DNA from: Sulfuricella sp.
Lineage (GTDB): Bacteria > Pseudomonadota > Gammaproteobacteria > Burkholderiales > Sulfuricellaceae
DNA: 9,126 nt
Assembly (NCBI GenBank): GCA_030696235.1
Contig: JAUYSN010000098.1
Span: 1-9,126, forward strand
Direction of reading: 5' to 3'
Part shown: positions 1 to 6,259 of the stretch, one piece after another
Position numbering within the stretch: the stretch's first letter is position 1
Layout: each line of letters opens with the position of its first letter
Made by a program: the position numbers and the translations under genes
The notes under the pieces: model-generated
What the model was told of the DNA's origin: nothing
Databases searched by the model: none
What the model saw: only the letters and a program-made list of their open reading frames with translations

Positions 1-50
1 TTTTGTGCCCACGCGGTCATGTTCCGCGTGGGCACAAAAAACGTGCCCAC
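1..50. repeat. Nested inverted repeat, REP-like
   Basis: Bases 1-16 and 24-39 form a perfect 16-bp inverted repeat around a 7-base loop (17-23). Its core octamer, GTGCCCAC or its complement, occurs three times in alternating orientation: 5-12, 28-35 and 43-50. The second and third copies could pair as an alternative 8-bp hairpin over an A-rich loop. Neither strand has a T-run just after the stem, so it does not look like a classical rho-independent terminator. Short GTGGGCAC/GTGCCCAC repeats between genes are familiar from betaproteobacterial genomes, so I read this as a REP/BIME-like element. The left part may continue outside the window. Confidence 0.7.
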
Positions 51-69
51 CCTACCAGGCTGTGTCAAA

Positions 70-81
70 ATGGCCGGCCAT
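70..81. repeat. 12-bp perfect palindrome upstream of the membrane protein gene
   Basis: ATGGCCGGCCAT reads the same on both strands. It lies 24 bases upstream of the preferred start at 106, and its first three bases are an alternative in-frame ATG. It could be an operator or chance in GC-rich DNA; nothing else in the sequence decides. Confidence 0.35.
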
Positions 82-105
82 GATCCTATTTACACCTCAA
101 AAACC

Positions 106-774
106 ATGCCTGAAGCCAGCCTGATCTCGGTTTTCCTCGTCGGCCTGCTCGGCGGCACCCACTGCGTCGGCATGTGCGGCGGCATCGTCGGCGCGTTGAG
201 CCTGCAAATGCCGGCCAACGTGCCGCAGTGGCGTTTCCATCTGGCCTACAACCTGGGCCGCATCGCCAGCTACGGCGCGGCGGGAGTGCTGGTGGGCGCG
301 GCCGGGGCGAGCAGCATGATGCTGAGCGACATGCTGCCGGTCAAACAGGCCCTGTACCTGATTGCCAACCTGCTGCTGGTTTTCCTGGGCCTGTATCTGG
401 CCGGACTTTCCCACGCGGTGGTGCAGCTTGAGCGCCTCGGCGGCGTCATCTGGCAGCGCCTGCAACCTTACTCGAAAAAGCTGCTGCCGGTGCGTTCGGT
501 GCCGCAGGCTTTCGCCCTGGGAGCATTGTGGGGCTGGGTGCCCTGCGGCCTGGTCTACAGCGTGCTGGTGGCCGCGATGGCCAGCGGCAGCGCCGCTTAC
601 GGCGGGATGATCATGCTCGCGTTCGGCCTGGGCACGTTGCCCAACTTGCTGGCGATGGGCTATTTCGCCCGGCAACTGAAAAGCTTCATGCAGCACAGGG
701 GGGTGCGCCTCACCGCCGGGCTTCTGGTGGCGGGCTTCGGCGTGCTGGGCTTGTACCGGTTGGCGATGTTATGA
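106..774 (+). CDS. SafE/TauE-type (DsbD_2-like) membrane protein
   Basis: This is a 222-residue polytopic inner-membrane protein of the SafE/TauE/UreH group (COG2836, Pfam DsbD_2-like). The N-terminal helix carries GGTHCVGMCGG (residues 16-26, with His19, Cys20 and Cys24). It is followed by the conserved YNLGRIASYG stretch near residues 48-57, and a second Cys motif, VPCGLVYS, lies around residues 145-152 (Cys147). About six hydrophobic segments are visible, with a basic cytoplasmic loop near 117-131. The cysteine and histidine pattern in the membrane suggests thiol, metal or small-solute handling. Relatives are often found near cbb3 oxidase assembly or heavy-metal genes, but no such neighbour is visible here and the substrate is unknown. 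I chose ATG 106 because family members usually begin just before this first helix. ATG 70 is an in-frame alternative, and the frame open from ATG 19 runs through the repeat. No clear Shine-Dalgarno site precedes ATG 106. Confidence 0.8.
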   Translation: MPEASLISVFLVGLLGGTHCVGMCGGIVGALSLQMPANVPQWRFHLAYNLGRIASYGAAGVLVGAAGASSMMLSDMLPVKQALYLIANLLLVFLGLYLAGLSHAVVQLERLGGVIWQRLQPYSKKLLPVRSVPQAFALGALWGWVPCGLVYSVLVAAMASGSAAYGGMIMLAFGLGTLPNLLAMGYFARQLKSFMQHRGVRLTAGLLVAGFGVLGLYRLAML

Positions 775-781
775 CCCGGAT

Positions 782-797
782 GTAATTTTGAAATTAC
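782..797. other. AT-rich palindrome between convergent genes
   Basis: GTAATTT and AAATTAC (7-base arms, two central bases) form an inverted repeat in the gap between the two convergent stop codons. The right arm includes the metW TAA stop. It may act as a weak bidirectional transcription stop, but it lacks a GC-rich stem, so that role is a guess. Confidence 0.35.
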
Positions 798-1378
798 GCT
801 TTTTCGAAGCGGTATACCGCTAAATTCCCCAGCAGGTTCGGCAGCAAACTCACGTCCTCGCCATCGCACATGACATGGCGCTCGAGGATGCGCACGCCAT
901 GGTCGCGGCAGAACACCTCGAAATCGACGAAGGTGCAGAGGTGGATGTTGGGCGTGTCGTACCACTGGTAGGGCAGATCCCGCGACACCGGCATGCGCCC
1001 TTGCAGCACCTGAAAACGGTGGCGCCAGTAACCGAAGTTGGGAATGGTGACGATGCCGTGCTTGCCGACGCGCAGGATTTCCTTCACCACCAGTTCGATG
1101 TTGCGCATCGCCTGCAAGGTCTGCGACAAAATCACGAAGTCGAACGACTGCGGTTCGAATCCGGACAGCCCCGCCTCCAGGTCCATCTGGATCACGTTGA
1201 CGTTTTTTTCGACACAGGCGAGGATGTTGGCATCGGCGATCTCGATACCGTAACCGTGCGCGTTGCGGGCTTCCTTGAGGTATTTCAGCAGGCTACCGTC
1301 GCCGCAGCCGAGATCGAGCACCTTGGCATTCGGCTCCACCCATCGCGCGATGGCAGCGAAATCGGCTCTTGCGATCAT
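794..1378 (-). CDS. metW: Methionine biosynthesis protein MetW
   Basis: MetW is a 194-residue class I methyltransferase-fold protein that accompanies MetX in many proteobacteria and supports homoserine acylation in methionine synthesis. The SAM-binding motif [13 protein letters not shown], is at residues 20-31. An acidic residue closes the next strand ([10 protein letters not shown], about 43-52). The post-I segments IQMDLEAGL and [11 protein letters not shown] follow, along with the conserved NFGYWRHR stretch near residue 115. Length and order match the family. The start ATG at 1378 overlaps the metX stop in an ATGA, and an AAGGG-like ribosome binding site lies about nine bases upstream inside metX, so translation is probably coupled. 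Whether MetW methylates anything is not established; it may modulate MetX. Confidence 0.93.
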   Translation of the reverse strand: MIARADFAAIARWVEPNAKVLDLGCGDGSLLKYLKEARNAHGYGIEIADANILACVEKNVNVIQMDLEAGLSGFEPQSFDFVILSQTLQAMRNIELVVKEILRVGKHGIVTIPNFGYWRHRFQVLQGRMPVSRDLPYQWYDTPNIHLCTFVDFEVFCRDHGVRILERHVMCDGEDVSLLPNLLGNLAVYRFEKA

Positions 1379-2517
1379 ATCCCCAACCCTTTAGCGACGT
1401 TGTTCATGTAAGCGCGCACCAAGGCGTGGTAGTGCGGGTCGGGCATGAGGAAGGCGTCGTGGCCGTGCGCCGCGGTGATTTCCGCGTAGCTGACGCGGCG
1501 GTCGTTGTCCAGCAGCGCCTTGACGATTTCGCGCGAGCGGCCCGGCGCAAAACGCCAGTCGCTGGTAAAGGACAGCACCAGGAAATCGGCCTGGGCAGGC
1601 TGCAACGCCGCGCTCAGGCCGACGCGGTGATGATGGGTGGGATCGAAGTAGTCGAGCGCCTTGGTCATCAGCAGATAGGTATTGGCGTCGAAGCTGTCGG
1701 CGAACTTGTCGCCCTGGTAGCGCAGATAGGATTCGACCTCGAACTCCACGCCGTAGCCGAACTGGAATACGTCGTTCTTGAGGATGCGGCCGAATTTCTC
1801 GCCCATCACGTCGTCCGACAGATAGGTGATGTGGCCGAGCATGCGGGCCAGACGCAGGCCGCGCCTGGGCACCACGCCGTGGGCGTAGAAATCGCCGCCG
1901 TGGAAATCCGGGTCGGTCAGGATGGCCTGGCGCGCCACGTCGTTGAAGGCGATGTTCTGCGCGGTCAGCCCCGGCGCGGCGGCGATCACCAGAGCATGGC
2001 GCACGCGCTGCGGGTGCAGGATGGTCCAGGACAGCGCCTGCATCCCGCCCAGGCTGCCGCCCATCACCGCGGCGAAAGTTTCGATGCCGAGCCGGTCGGC
2101 CAGCCGTGCCTGGGTTTCCACCCAGTCCTCCACCGTCACGAACGGGAAGGCCTTGCCGTAAGGCTTGCCGGTTTTCGGGTTGAGGCTGGCGGGGCCGGTC
2201 GAGCCGTGACAGCCGCCCAGGTTGTTGAGGCCGATGACGAAAAAGCGCTCGGTGTCGACCGGCTTGCCGGGGCCGATCATGTTGTCCCACCAGCCCGGCC
2301 GCTTCTCCTGTTCGGAATGGAAGCCGGCGACATGGTGGTTGCCGGAAAGAGCGTGGCAAACCAGGATGGCGTTGGATTTGTCCGCATTCAGCGTGCCATA
2401 GGTTTCGTAAACCAGGTCGTAGCAGTCCAGCGTCGCGCCGCTTTTCAGGGTGATCGGCGTATCGAAGTGTGCGGTCTGCGGCGTGACGATGCCGACGGAG
2501 TTGGGTTGCGGGTGCAT
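1375..2517 (-). CDS. metX: Homoserine O-acyltransferase MetX, probably succinyl type
   Basis: This 380-residue alpha/beta-hydrolase acylates the hydroxyl of L-homoserine, the committed step of methionine synthesis, in the cytoplasm. The nucleophile elbow VMGGSLGG puts the catalytic serine at residue 155. The acid is Asp320 in TSDWRF, and the base is His353 in AHGHDAF; Arg225 and Asp354 fit the family's substrate-binding positions. Betaproteobacterial homologues are generally annotated as the succinyl-CoA type (MetXS). The arginine after SDW (residue 322) fits that group, so O-succinylhomoserine is my preferred product, with acetyl as the alternative. The frame stays open upstream to 2757 but would then overlap the end of ptsI; ATG 2517, giving MHPQPNSVG, matches the usual length and N-terminus. 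It lies 29 bases after ptsI and has no evident Shine-Dalgarno site, while a TATAAT stands just upstream. Confidence 0.95.
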   Translation of the reverse strand: MHPQPNSVGIVTPQTAHFDTPITLKSGATLDCYDLVYETYGTLNADKSNAILVCHALSGNHHVAGFHSEQEKRPGWWDNMIGPGKPVDTERFFVIGLNNLGGCHGSTGPASLNPKTGKPYGKAFPFVTVEDWVETQARLADRLGIETFAAVMGGSLGGMQALSWTILHPQRVRHALVIAAAPGLTAQNIAFNDVARQAILTDPDFHGGDFYAHGVVPRRGLRLARMLGHITYLSDDVMGEKFGRILKNDVFQFGYGVEFEVESYLRYQGDKFADSFDANTYLLMTKALDYFDPTHHHRVGLSAALQPAQADFLVLSFTSDWRFAPGRSREIVKALLDNDRRVSYAEITAAHGHDAFLMPDPHYHALVRAYMNNVAKGLGI

Positions 2518-2524
2518 GGCGGAA

Positions 2525-2530
2525 ATTATA
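2525..2530 (-). promoter_or_regulatory. Possible metX promoter -10 box
   Basis: The minus strand reads TATAAT, a perfect sigma-70 -10 hexamer, in the ptsI/metX gap. Seven bases separate it from the metX ATG, so the expected transcription start falls on or within a base or two of the A of the start codon. No good -35 is found at 15-18 bases upstream (CGCTTA at 17). It may instead be a chance AT-rich spacer in a read-through operon. Confidence 0.4.
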
Positions 2531-2546
2531 ACGTGATTTCGGGCAT

Positions 2547-4271
2547 TTAAGCGTTCAGGCGCGCCAACAACTGGTGCAGCTTCTCCGGTTCGTGCGCCTT
2601 GAGCATTTTCTGCGCCACGCCGGTGATGTAAGGCAGGTCGGATTTGAGGATCTGTTGCTTGACCGTCAGCACGTGAGCCGGGTGCATGGAAAACTGGCGC
2701 AACCCGAACCCGAGCAGCAGGCGGGTGAGGCTGGCATCTCCCGCCATTTCGCCGCACACCGAAACCGGAATGCCGGCCTTGTCGGCGGCGGCAATGGTCA
2801 TGGCGACCAACTGCAGCACTGCCGGGTGGAGAGGATCATAGAGGTGCGCCACGGTATCGTCGGTACGGTCGATCGCCAGGGTGTACTGGATCAGGTCGTT
2901 GGTGCCGATGGAAAGGAAATCGAGATGCTTGGCGAAGGCCTGCACCGCCAGCGCCGCCGCGGGAATTTCGATCATGCCGCCGACCGGGATGCGGGTGTCG
3001 AAGGGTACCCCTTCCGCCGCCAGCTCCTGCTTGGCGTGGCCGATCAGGTGCAGGGTCTGGCGCAGCTCGGAAAGGCTGCACAGCATCGGGATCAGAAGGT
3101 GAACCTTGCCGTAATGGGAGGCGCGCAGGATCGCCCGCAACTGGGTATGGAACATCTGCGGCTCGGCCAGGCACAGACGGATGGCGCGCAGACCCAGGGC
3201 GGGGTTGTCGCCGCTGCGGTCGGCGAACCTGAGCTGCTTGTCCGCGCCCAGGTCCAGGGTGCGGATGGTCACCGGCAGCCCCTTCATGTCCTGCGCCACC
3301 TTGCGGTAGGCGGCAAACTGCTCCTCCTCGTCCGGCAAATCGTCGCGGTTGAGGAACAGGAATTCGCTGCGGAACAGGCCGATGCCGGTGGCGCCGGACG
3401 CCTTTACCTGCGGAATATCCTGCGGCAATTCTATGTTGGCGTGCAGTTCCACCGCCGTGCCGTCCAGGGTGGTGGCGGCAGTGGACTTGAGGCGCTTGAG
3501 TTTCTGCTTCTCGATCTCCCACTGGCTCTGGCGCAGCTTGTATTCGGCCAGGATCTGCTTGTCCGGGTTGACGATCACCACGCCCTGCTGGCCATCCACG
3601 ATCAACAGCTCGTTTTCGCGGATCAGCTGGCGCGCATGGTGCAGCGCCACGATCGAGGGGATGTTCAGGCTGCGGGCGACAATCGCGGTGTGCGAAGTCG
3701 CACCGCCGACATCAGTGATGAACGCGGCGAAGCGCTGCTGCTTGAACAGCATCATGTCGGCCGGGGAAAGATCGTGCGCCACCAGGATCCGGCTCACATC
3801 GGCGCTTACCGGTTGGCTGACCGAACCGGGATGGCCGAGCAGTTCCTTGAGCACGCGCTCCACCACCTGCACCACGTCGGCCTTGCGTTCGCGCAGGTAG
3901 TCGTCCTCGATCTGCTCGAACTGCATGAGCAGGGCGTCCATCTGCTGCTTCAGCGCCCATTCCGCGTTGATCCGCTGCTCCTTGATCAGGCCGGTCGGCG
4001 CCTTGGATAGCGTGCCGTCCGCCAAGATCAGCAGGTGCAGATCGAGAAAGGCGCCGAATTCCGCCGGGGAGCCGGCGGGGATATTCACCCGTAGCGCCTC
4101 CAGTTCGAGGCGGGTGGTTGCTATCGCCGCCTCGAAACGGGCGATCTCATCCGGAACCTGCTCCGATGACAGAGCGTAAAGGGGAACCTCCAGAACCGCA
4201 TGGGAGATCAAATGGGCATAGCCGATGGCGATGCCGCCGGATACTCCGACGCCATGCATGGCAAAACTCAT
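2547..4271 (-). CDS. ptsI: PTS enzyme I (PEP-protein phosphotransferase)
   Basis: Enzyme I takes phosphate from phosphoenolpyruvate and passes it to HPr. All family parts are visible in the 574 residues. They are the N-terminal swivel and HPr-binding region, the phospho-histidine motif [13 protein letters not shown] (His194), a linker near 240-265, and the C-terminal PEP-binding barrel. The barrel contains GLFRSEFLF (Arg301), [11 protein letters not shown] (336-345), GGMIEIPAA (Glu435), [16 protein letters not shown] (454-469) and the acid/base cysteine in VCGEMAG (Cys506). The start [17 protein letters not shown] is typical of betaproteobacterial EI. GGGAG lies nine bases before ATG 4271; ATG 4259 is a weaker in-frame option. 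It sits 28 bases after ptsH. Nothing suggests truncation. With no EIIB or EIIC in the window, its role is probably regulatory. Confidence 0.97.
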   Translation of the reverse strand: MSFAMHGVGVSGGIAIGYAHLISHAVLEVPLYALSSEQVPDEIARFEAAIATTRLELEALRVNIPAGSPAEFGAFLDLHLLILADGTLSKAPTGLIKEQRINAEWALKQQMDALLMQFEQIEDDYLRERKADVVQVVERVLKELLGHPGSVSQPVSADVSRILVAHDLSPADMMLFKQQRFAAFITDVGGATSHTAIVARSLNIPSIVALHHARQLIRENELLIVDGQQGVVIVNPDKQILAEYKLRQSQWEIEKQKLKRLKSTAATTLDGTAVELHANIELPQDIPQVKASGATGIGLFRSEFLFLNRDDLPDEEEQFAAYRKVAQDMKGLPVTIRTLDLGADKQLRFADRSGDNPALGLRAIRLCLAEPQMFHTQLRAILRASHYGKVHLLIPMLCSLSELRQTLHLIGHAKQELAAEGVPFDTRIPVGGMIEIPAAALAVQAFAKHLDFLSIGTNDLIQYTLAIDRTDDTVAHLYDPLHPAVLQLVAMTIAAADKAGIPVSVCGEMAGDASLTRLLLGFGLRQFSMHPAHVLTVKQQILKSDLPYITGVAQKMLKAHEPEKLHQLLARLNA

Positions 4272-4299
4272 TGCGCTTTGCTCCCGCCGATCATTCCCA

Positions 4300-4569
4300 T
4301 CATTCCCCCTCGCCGAAACGGTCGGCGATCAAGGCCGCCAGGGCCTGCATCGCCTCATCTTCGTCGGCACCGTCGATCTCGAGGTGGATAGTGCTGCCCT
4401 TGTTCGCGGCCAGCATCATCACGCCCATGATGCTTTTGGCGTTGACGCGCCGTTCATTGCGCGCAATCCAGATTTCGCTCTTGAACTGGCCAGCCATCTG
4501 GGTCAGCTTGGCGGAGGCACGGGCGTGCAGGCCAAGCTTGTTAACGATCTCAATGTCTTGCTGTAACAT
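4300..4569 (-). CDS. ptsH: HPr phosphocarrier protein
   Basis: HPr is an 89-residue phosphocarrier that receives phosphate from EI and passes it to EIIA. The active-site histidine is His15 in NKLGLHARAS. The regulatory serine region is AKSIMGVMML with Ser46, the site phosphorylated by HPr kinase (HprK) in species that have it. I cannot see hprK here, but the site is intact. The open frame extends to 4602. I prefer ATG 4569 because MLQQDIEIVNKLGLHARAS gives the standard HPr length and places His15 and Ser46 at canonical positions. AAGGA (4578-4582) lies eight bases upstream, inside the end of the EIIA gene. The first 20 bases overlap that gene, which suggests coupled translation. Confidence 0.96.
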   Translation of the reverse strand: MLQQDIEIVNKLGLHARASAKLTQMAGQFKSEIWIARNERRVNAKSIMGVMMLAANKGSTIHLEIDGADEDEAMQALAALIADRFGEGE

Positions 4570-4963
4570 CGCAGGCTTCCTTGGTAACGTGAACCACCCC
4601 ATCGTGGCCGCCGGAGAACGCCTTCTCTGCCACCGCTTCCAGCGGATCGTTGCGGTAAGTGATCGCCCGCACCAGCATCGGCAGATTGACCCCGGCTACG
4701 CACTCCACCCGGCCAGGATCGACCAGGCGGCAGGCGATATTGCTCGGCGTGGCGCCATACATGTCGGTCAGCACCAGCACCCCGCTGCCATCGTCAAGCT
4801 CCTCGATAATCTCCCGCACCTGAGGCAACAGCCGGCCGGGATCGTCCTGGACCGCCACCCCAAACTGCTGCAACCGCGGCTGGGGGCCGCCGAATACATG
4901 GCTGGCGCAGTGAATCAGGCTGTCGCCCAGAGTGCCATGCGCGATGATTAGAATGCCGATCAT
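4550..4963 (-). CDS. PTS EIIA component, mannose family
   Basis: This 137-residue cytoplasmic EIIA domain belongs to the mannose/fructose/sorbose (EIIA-Man) family. MIGILIIAHGTLG puts the phosphorylated histidine at residue 9, and VLTDMYGATPSNIA holds the conserved aspartate (Asp67) that helps bind it. The protein is a single domain with no attached EIIB. Stand-alone EIIA-Man encoded before HPr and EI is typical of betaproteobacteria, where the relay is thought to sense PEP supply or signal rather than import sugar; its target is unknown here. The start ATG 4963 has a good AAGGA six bases upstream (4970-4974). It is preceded by 185 bases of repeat-like sequence after apbE, so it may have its own promoter. 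Names used in related genomes include ptsM, ptsA or manX; none is firm enough to assign. Confidence 0.93.
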   Translation of the reverse strand: MIGILIIAHGTLGDSLIHCASHVFGGPQPRLQQFGVAVQDDPGRLLPQVREIIEELDDGSGVLVLTDMYGATPSNIACRLVDPGRVECVAGVNLPMLVRAITYRNDPLEAVAEKAFSGGHDGVVHVTKEACDVTARH

Positions 4964-5021
4964 TGGGAGTCCTTGGTTCTCTCTCTCCTACATCTCCCCC
5001 AGCGGGCTGCCCTCATCCCAA

Positions 5022-5042
5022 CCTTCTCCCAGAGGGAGAAGG
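5022..5042. repeat. Intergenic hairpin repeat (CCTTCTCCC/GGGAGAAGG)
   Basis: Perfect 9-bp arms, 5022-5030 and 5034-5042, flank a 3-base loop. The flanks (about 4980-5045) are pyrimidine-rich on the plus strand, including CTCTCTCTCC and CCCTCATCCC. This resembles the widespread proteobacterial intergenic repeat of the type CCCTCA..CCCTCTCCC..GGGAGAGGG. It lies between apbE and the EIIA gene. No T-run follows on either strand, so it is not a standard intrinsic terminator, although such stems can slow RNA polymerase or protect an mRNA end. Confidence 0.6.
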
Positions 5043-5121
5043 GGCAATGGTGAAAGGCGCTTGTTCTGATCTGAGTGATGAGGTGTCGCTTTGCGACGTT
5101 CACGTTAAACACAAAACGGCC

Positions 5122-5127
5122 ATTTTA
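5122..5127 (-). promoter_or_regulatory. Possible -10 box for the PTS genes
   Basis: The minus strand reads GGTAAAATGG, with TAAAAT (5 of 6 consensus bases), 22 bases after the apbE stop and about 160 bases before the EIIA start. The expected -35 position holds GATTCA, a poor match. The long gap makes a separate promoter for EIIA-ptsH-ptsI reasonable, but this site is only a candidate. Confidence 0.25.
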
Positions 5128-5148
5128 CCGCAAAGACGAGCCGCTGAA

Positions 5149-6246
5149 TCAGGGAACTTCATGAAATACCAGCCCCTTTTCCTGAAACTCCAGACGTTTT
5201 TTCATCGACGCTGTCAGGTAGACCTCGCCGCGTTCATCGATCAACATGGCACTCTCCGCTCCCATGGCTTTCGCCGCCGCGCGCCAGCCCTTCACGCCGG
5301 CGATAAAAGCCGGCTTGGAGGCAACATCGGACAGCGTGCCGGCATGGTTCCCCCGGGGGATCAGCACGGTCACCGCCTGCACGCCCTGCGCCGGGTAACC
5401 GGTGCGCGGATCGATGATGTGACAGTAGCGCTTGCCGTCGAGCTCGAAGTAACGCTGGTAATCGCCCGAAGTGCCAATCGCTTCGCCGTCGTGAAGCTCC
5501 AGCGAGGCAATTGCCGCCGCCTTGCGCGGATGCTGCACGCCGACGCGCCAGGGTTGGCCGCCGCGGCTGCCGACCGCGATGATATTGCCGCCGATGTTGA
5601 TCAGCGCGCCTTTCACCCCCTGGGCACGCAGGTATTCCGCCGCCAGATCGAGCGCATAGCCCTTGGCATAGCCGCCAAGATCGAGCTGGACGGCGGGGTT
5701 TTTACTGTAAAACTGAATCCCCTCGAACACGATGTCGGCCATGCGCGGATTGGCCTGGACCAGCACCCCGATTTCCACGGGGTCGGGCAGTTGCGGCTTG
5801 AACTCGTCGCCCTGGAACCCCCAGAGTTTAATCAGCCCGCCGATGGCGGGATTGAACAAGCCGCCCGACATGTCCGAAAGGCGAGCGGCATCCTGGATGA
5901 TCGGAACCAAGCCGGGGACCACCGCCGCTTTCGACGGGCTTTGCGCGAACACCGCATTCATCCGCGACAGCGCACCCGGCTCCCAGGCATGCAGGGTACG
6001 GTGCAGATAATCGAAGTCCGCCAGCACCCTGCCCGCCAGCACCCTGGCGCGCGCCTCTTCCTCGCCGGAAATCGTCACCTCCACCATCGTGCCGAAGACG
6101 AAGCTTTGCTCGCGGTATGACGGTGGCTCCTTGGCGCAGCCGACGAGCGCGAATAGCAGGGCAAACAGGGTTAGAAAGGTGAGGGGTGAGGGGTAAGGGG
6201 TGAGAAAAACCCGGAAATTCGCCGACCTTAACGTTTCACGCCTCAC
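5149..6246 (-). CDS. apbE: FAD:protein FMN transferase, lipoprotein
   Basis: ApbE splits FAD and attaches FMN covalently to threonine or serine of exported flavoproteins such as Rnf, Nqr or NosR-type subunits. The 365-residue product has a basic N-terminus, a hydrophobic stretch (22-36) and a lipobox LVGC with Cys37, so it should be a lipoprotein on the outer face of the inner membrane. Family motifs are FGTMVEVTI (51-59), FNPAIGGL (131-138), DLGGYAKGYALD (189-200), GTSGDYQRY (258-266) and HIIDPRTGYPA (276-286). The C-terminal metal motif reads TLSDVASKPAFI (304-315), where the usual D-x-x-x-T has Lys311 in place of the threonine. The start is GTG 6246, overlapping the gshB stop (GTGA); no ATG, GTG or TTG lies between it and the lipobox. 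GAGGGG (6253-6258) six bases upstream serves as ribosome binding site. Start, binding site and part of the signal peptide lie in the 6179-6259 repeat. The flavinylated target is not in the window. Confidence 0.9.
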   Translation of the reverse strand: MRRETLRSANFRVFLTPYPSPLTFLTLFALLFALVGCAKEPPSYREQSFVFGTMVEVTISGEEEARARVLAGRVLADFDYLHRTLHAWEPGALSRMNAVFAQSPSKAAVVPGLVPIIQDAARLSDMSGGLFNPAIGGLIKLWGFQGDEFKPQLPDPVEIGVLVQANPRMADIVFEGIQFYSKNPAVQLDLGGYAKGYALDLAAEYLRAQGVKGALINIGGNIIAVGSRGGQPWRVGVQHPRKAAAIASLELHDGEAIGTSGDYQRYFELDGKRYCHIIDPRTGYPAQGVQAVTVLIPRGNHAGTLSDVASKPAFIAGVKGWRAAAKAMGAESAMLIDERGEVYLTASMKKRLEFQEKGLVFHEVP

Positions 6247-6259
6247 GCCTCACCCCTCA
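6179..6259. repeat. Inverted arrays of a 7-base unit at the gshB/apbE junction
   Basis: Bases 6179-6204 are a tandem run of the unit GTGAGGG and close variants (7-base period). Bases 6236-6259 carry the same run in inverted orientation. Across 24 paired positions I count three mismatches, all between G and C or G and A variants. The 31 bases between them (6205-6235) are not repetitive. The right arm encodes the last residues and stop of gshB, plus the apbE binding site and start; the left arm encodes residues about 15-22 of the ApbE signal peptide. Similar CACCCCTCA/CACGCCTCA arrays are familiar between genes of related betaproteobacteria; that is from memory and unchecked. Confidence 0.75.

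Noticed and set aside
1..39. Rho-independent terminator of a gene to the left
   Set aside because: The stem is strong, but it is followed by A-runs rather than T-runs on both strands.
19..105. Start of the membrane protein at ATG 19
   Set aside because: This stretch is the inverted repeat and its flank; the residues encoded do not resemble the family N-terminus.
2518..2546. SAM riboswitch upstream of metX
   Set aside because: Only 29 bases separate ptsI and metX, too short for a known SAM aptamer, and no such fold is visible.
1369..2550. Plus-strand open frame of 393 codons opposite metX
   Set aside because: It is a shadow of metX, which has all catalytic residues; low-complexity composition and no family resemblance.
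2518..2757. Upstream extension of the metX frame
   Set aside because: The added 80 residues overlap the ptsI C-terminus and look like out-of-frame translation. The family N-terminus begins at 2517.
2574..4010. Long plus-strand open frame of 478 codons opposite ptsI
   Set aside because: It is antisense to a clearly conserved enzyme I. Its composition (rich in Arg, Gln, His, Gly) is typical of a shadow frame in GC-rich DNA, and it has no recognisable domain.
4570..4602. Longer HPr with 11 extra N-terminal residues
   Set aside because: It would displace His15 and Ser46 from canonical positions, and ATG 4569 has the better ribosome binding site.
5085..5097. GTCGC-TTT-GCGAC hairpin after apbE as a terminator
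   Set aside because: The stem is only five base pairs, and no T-run follows on the minus strand, so it does not meet the usual criteria.
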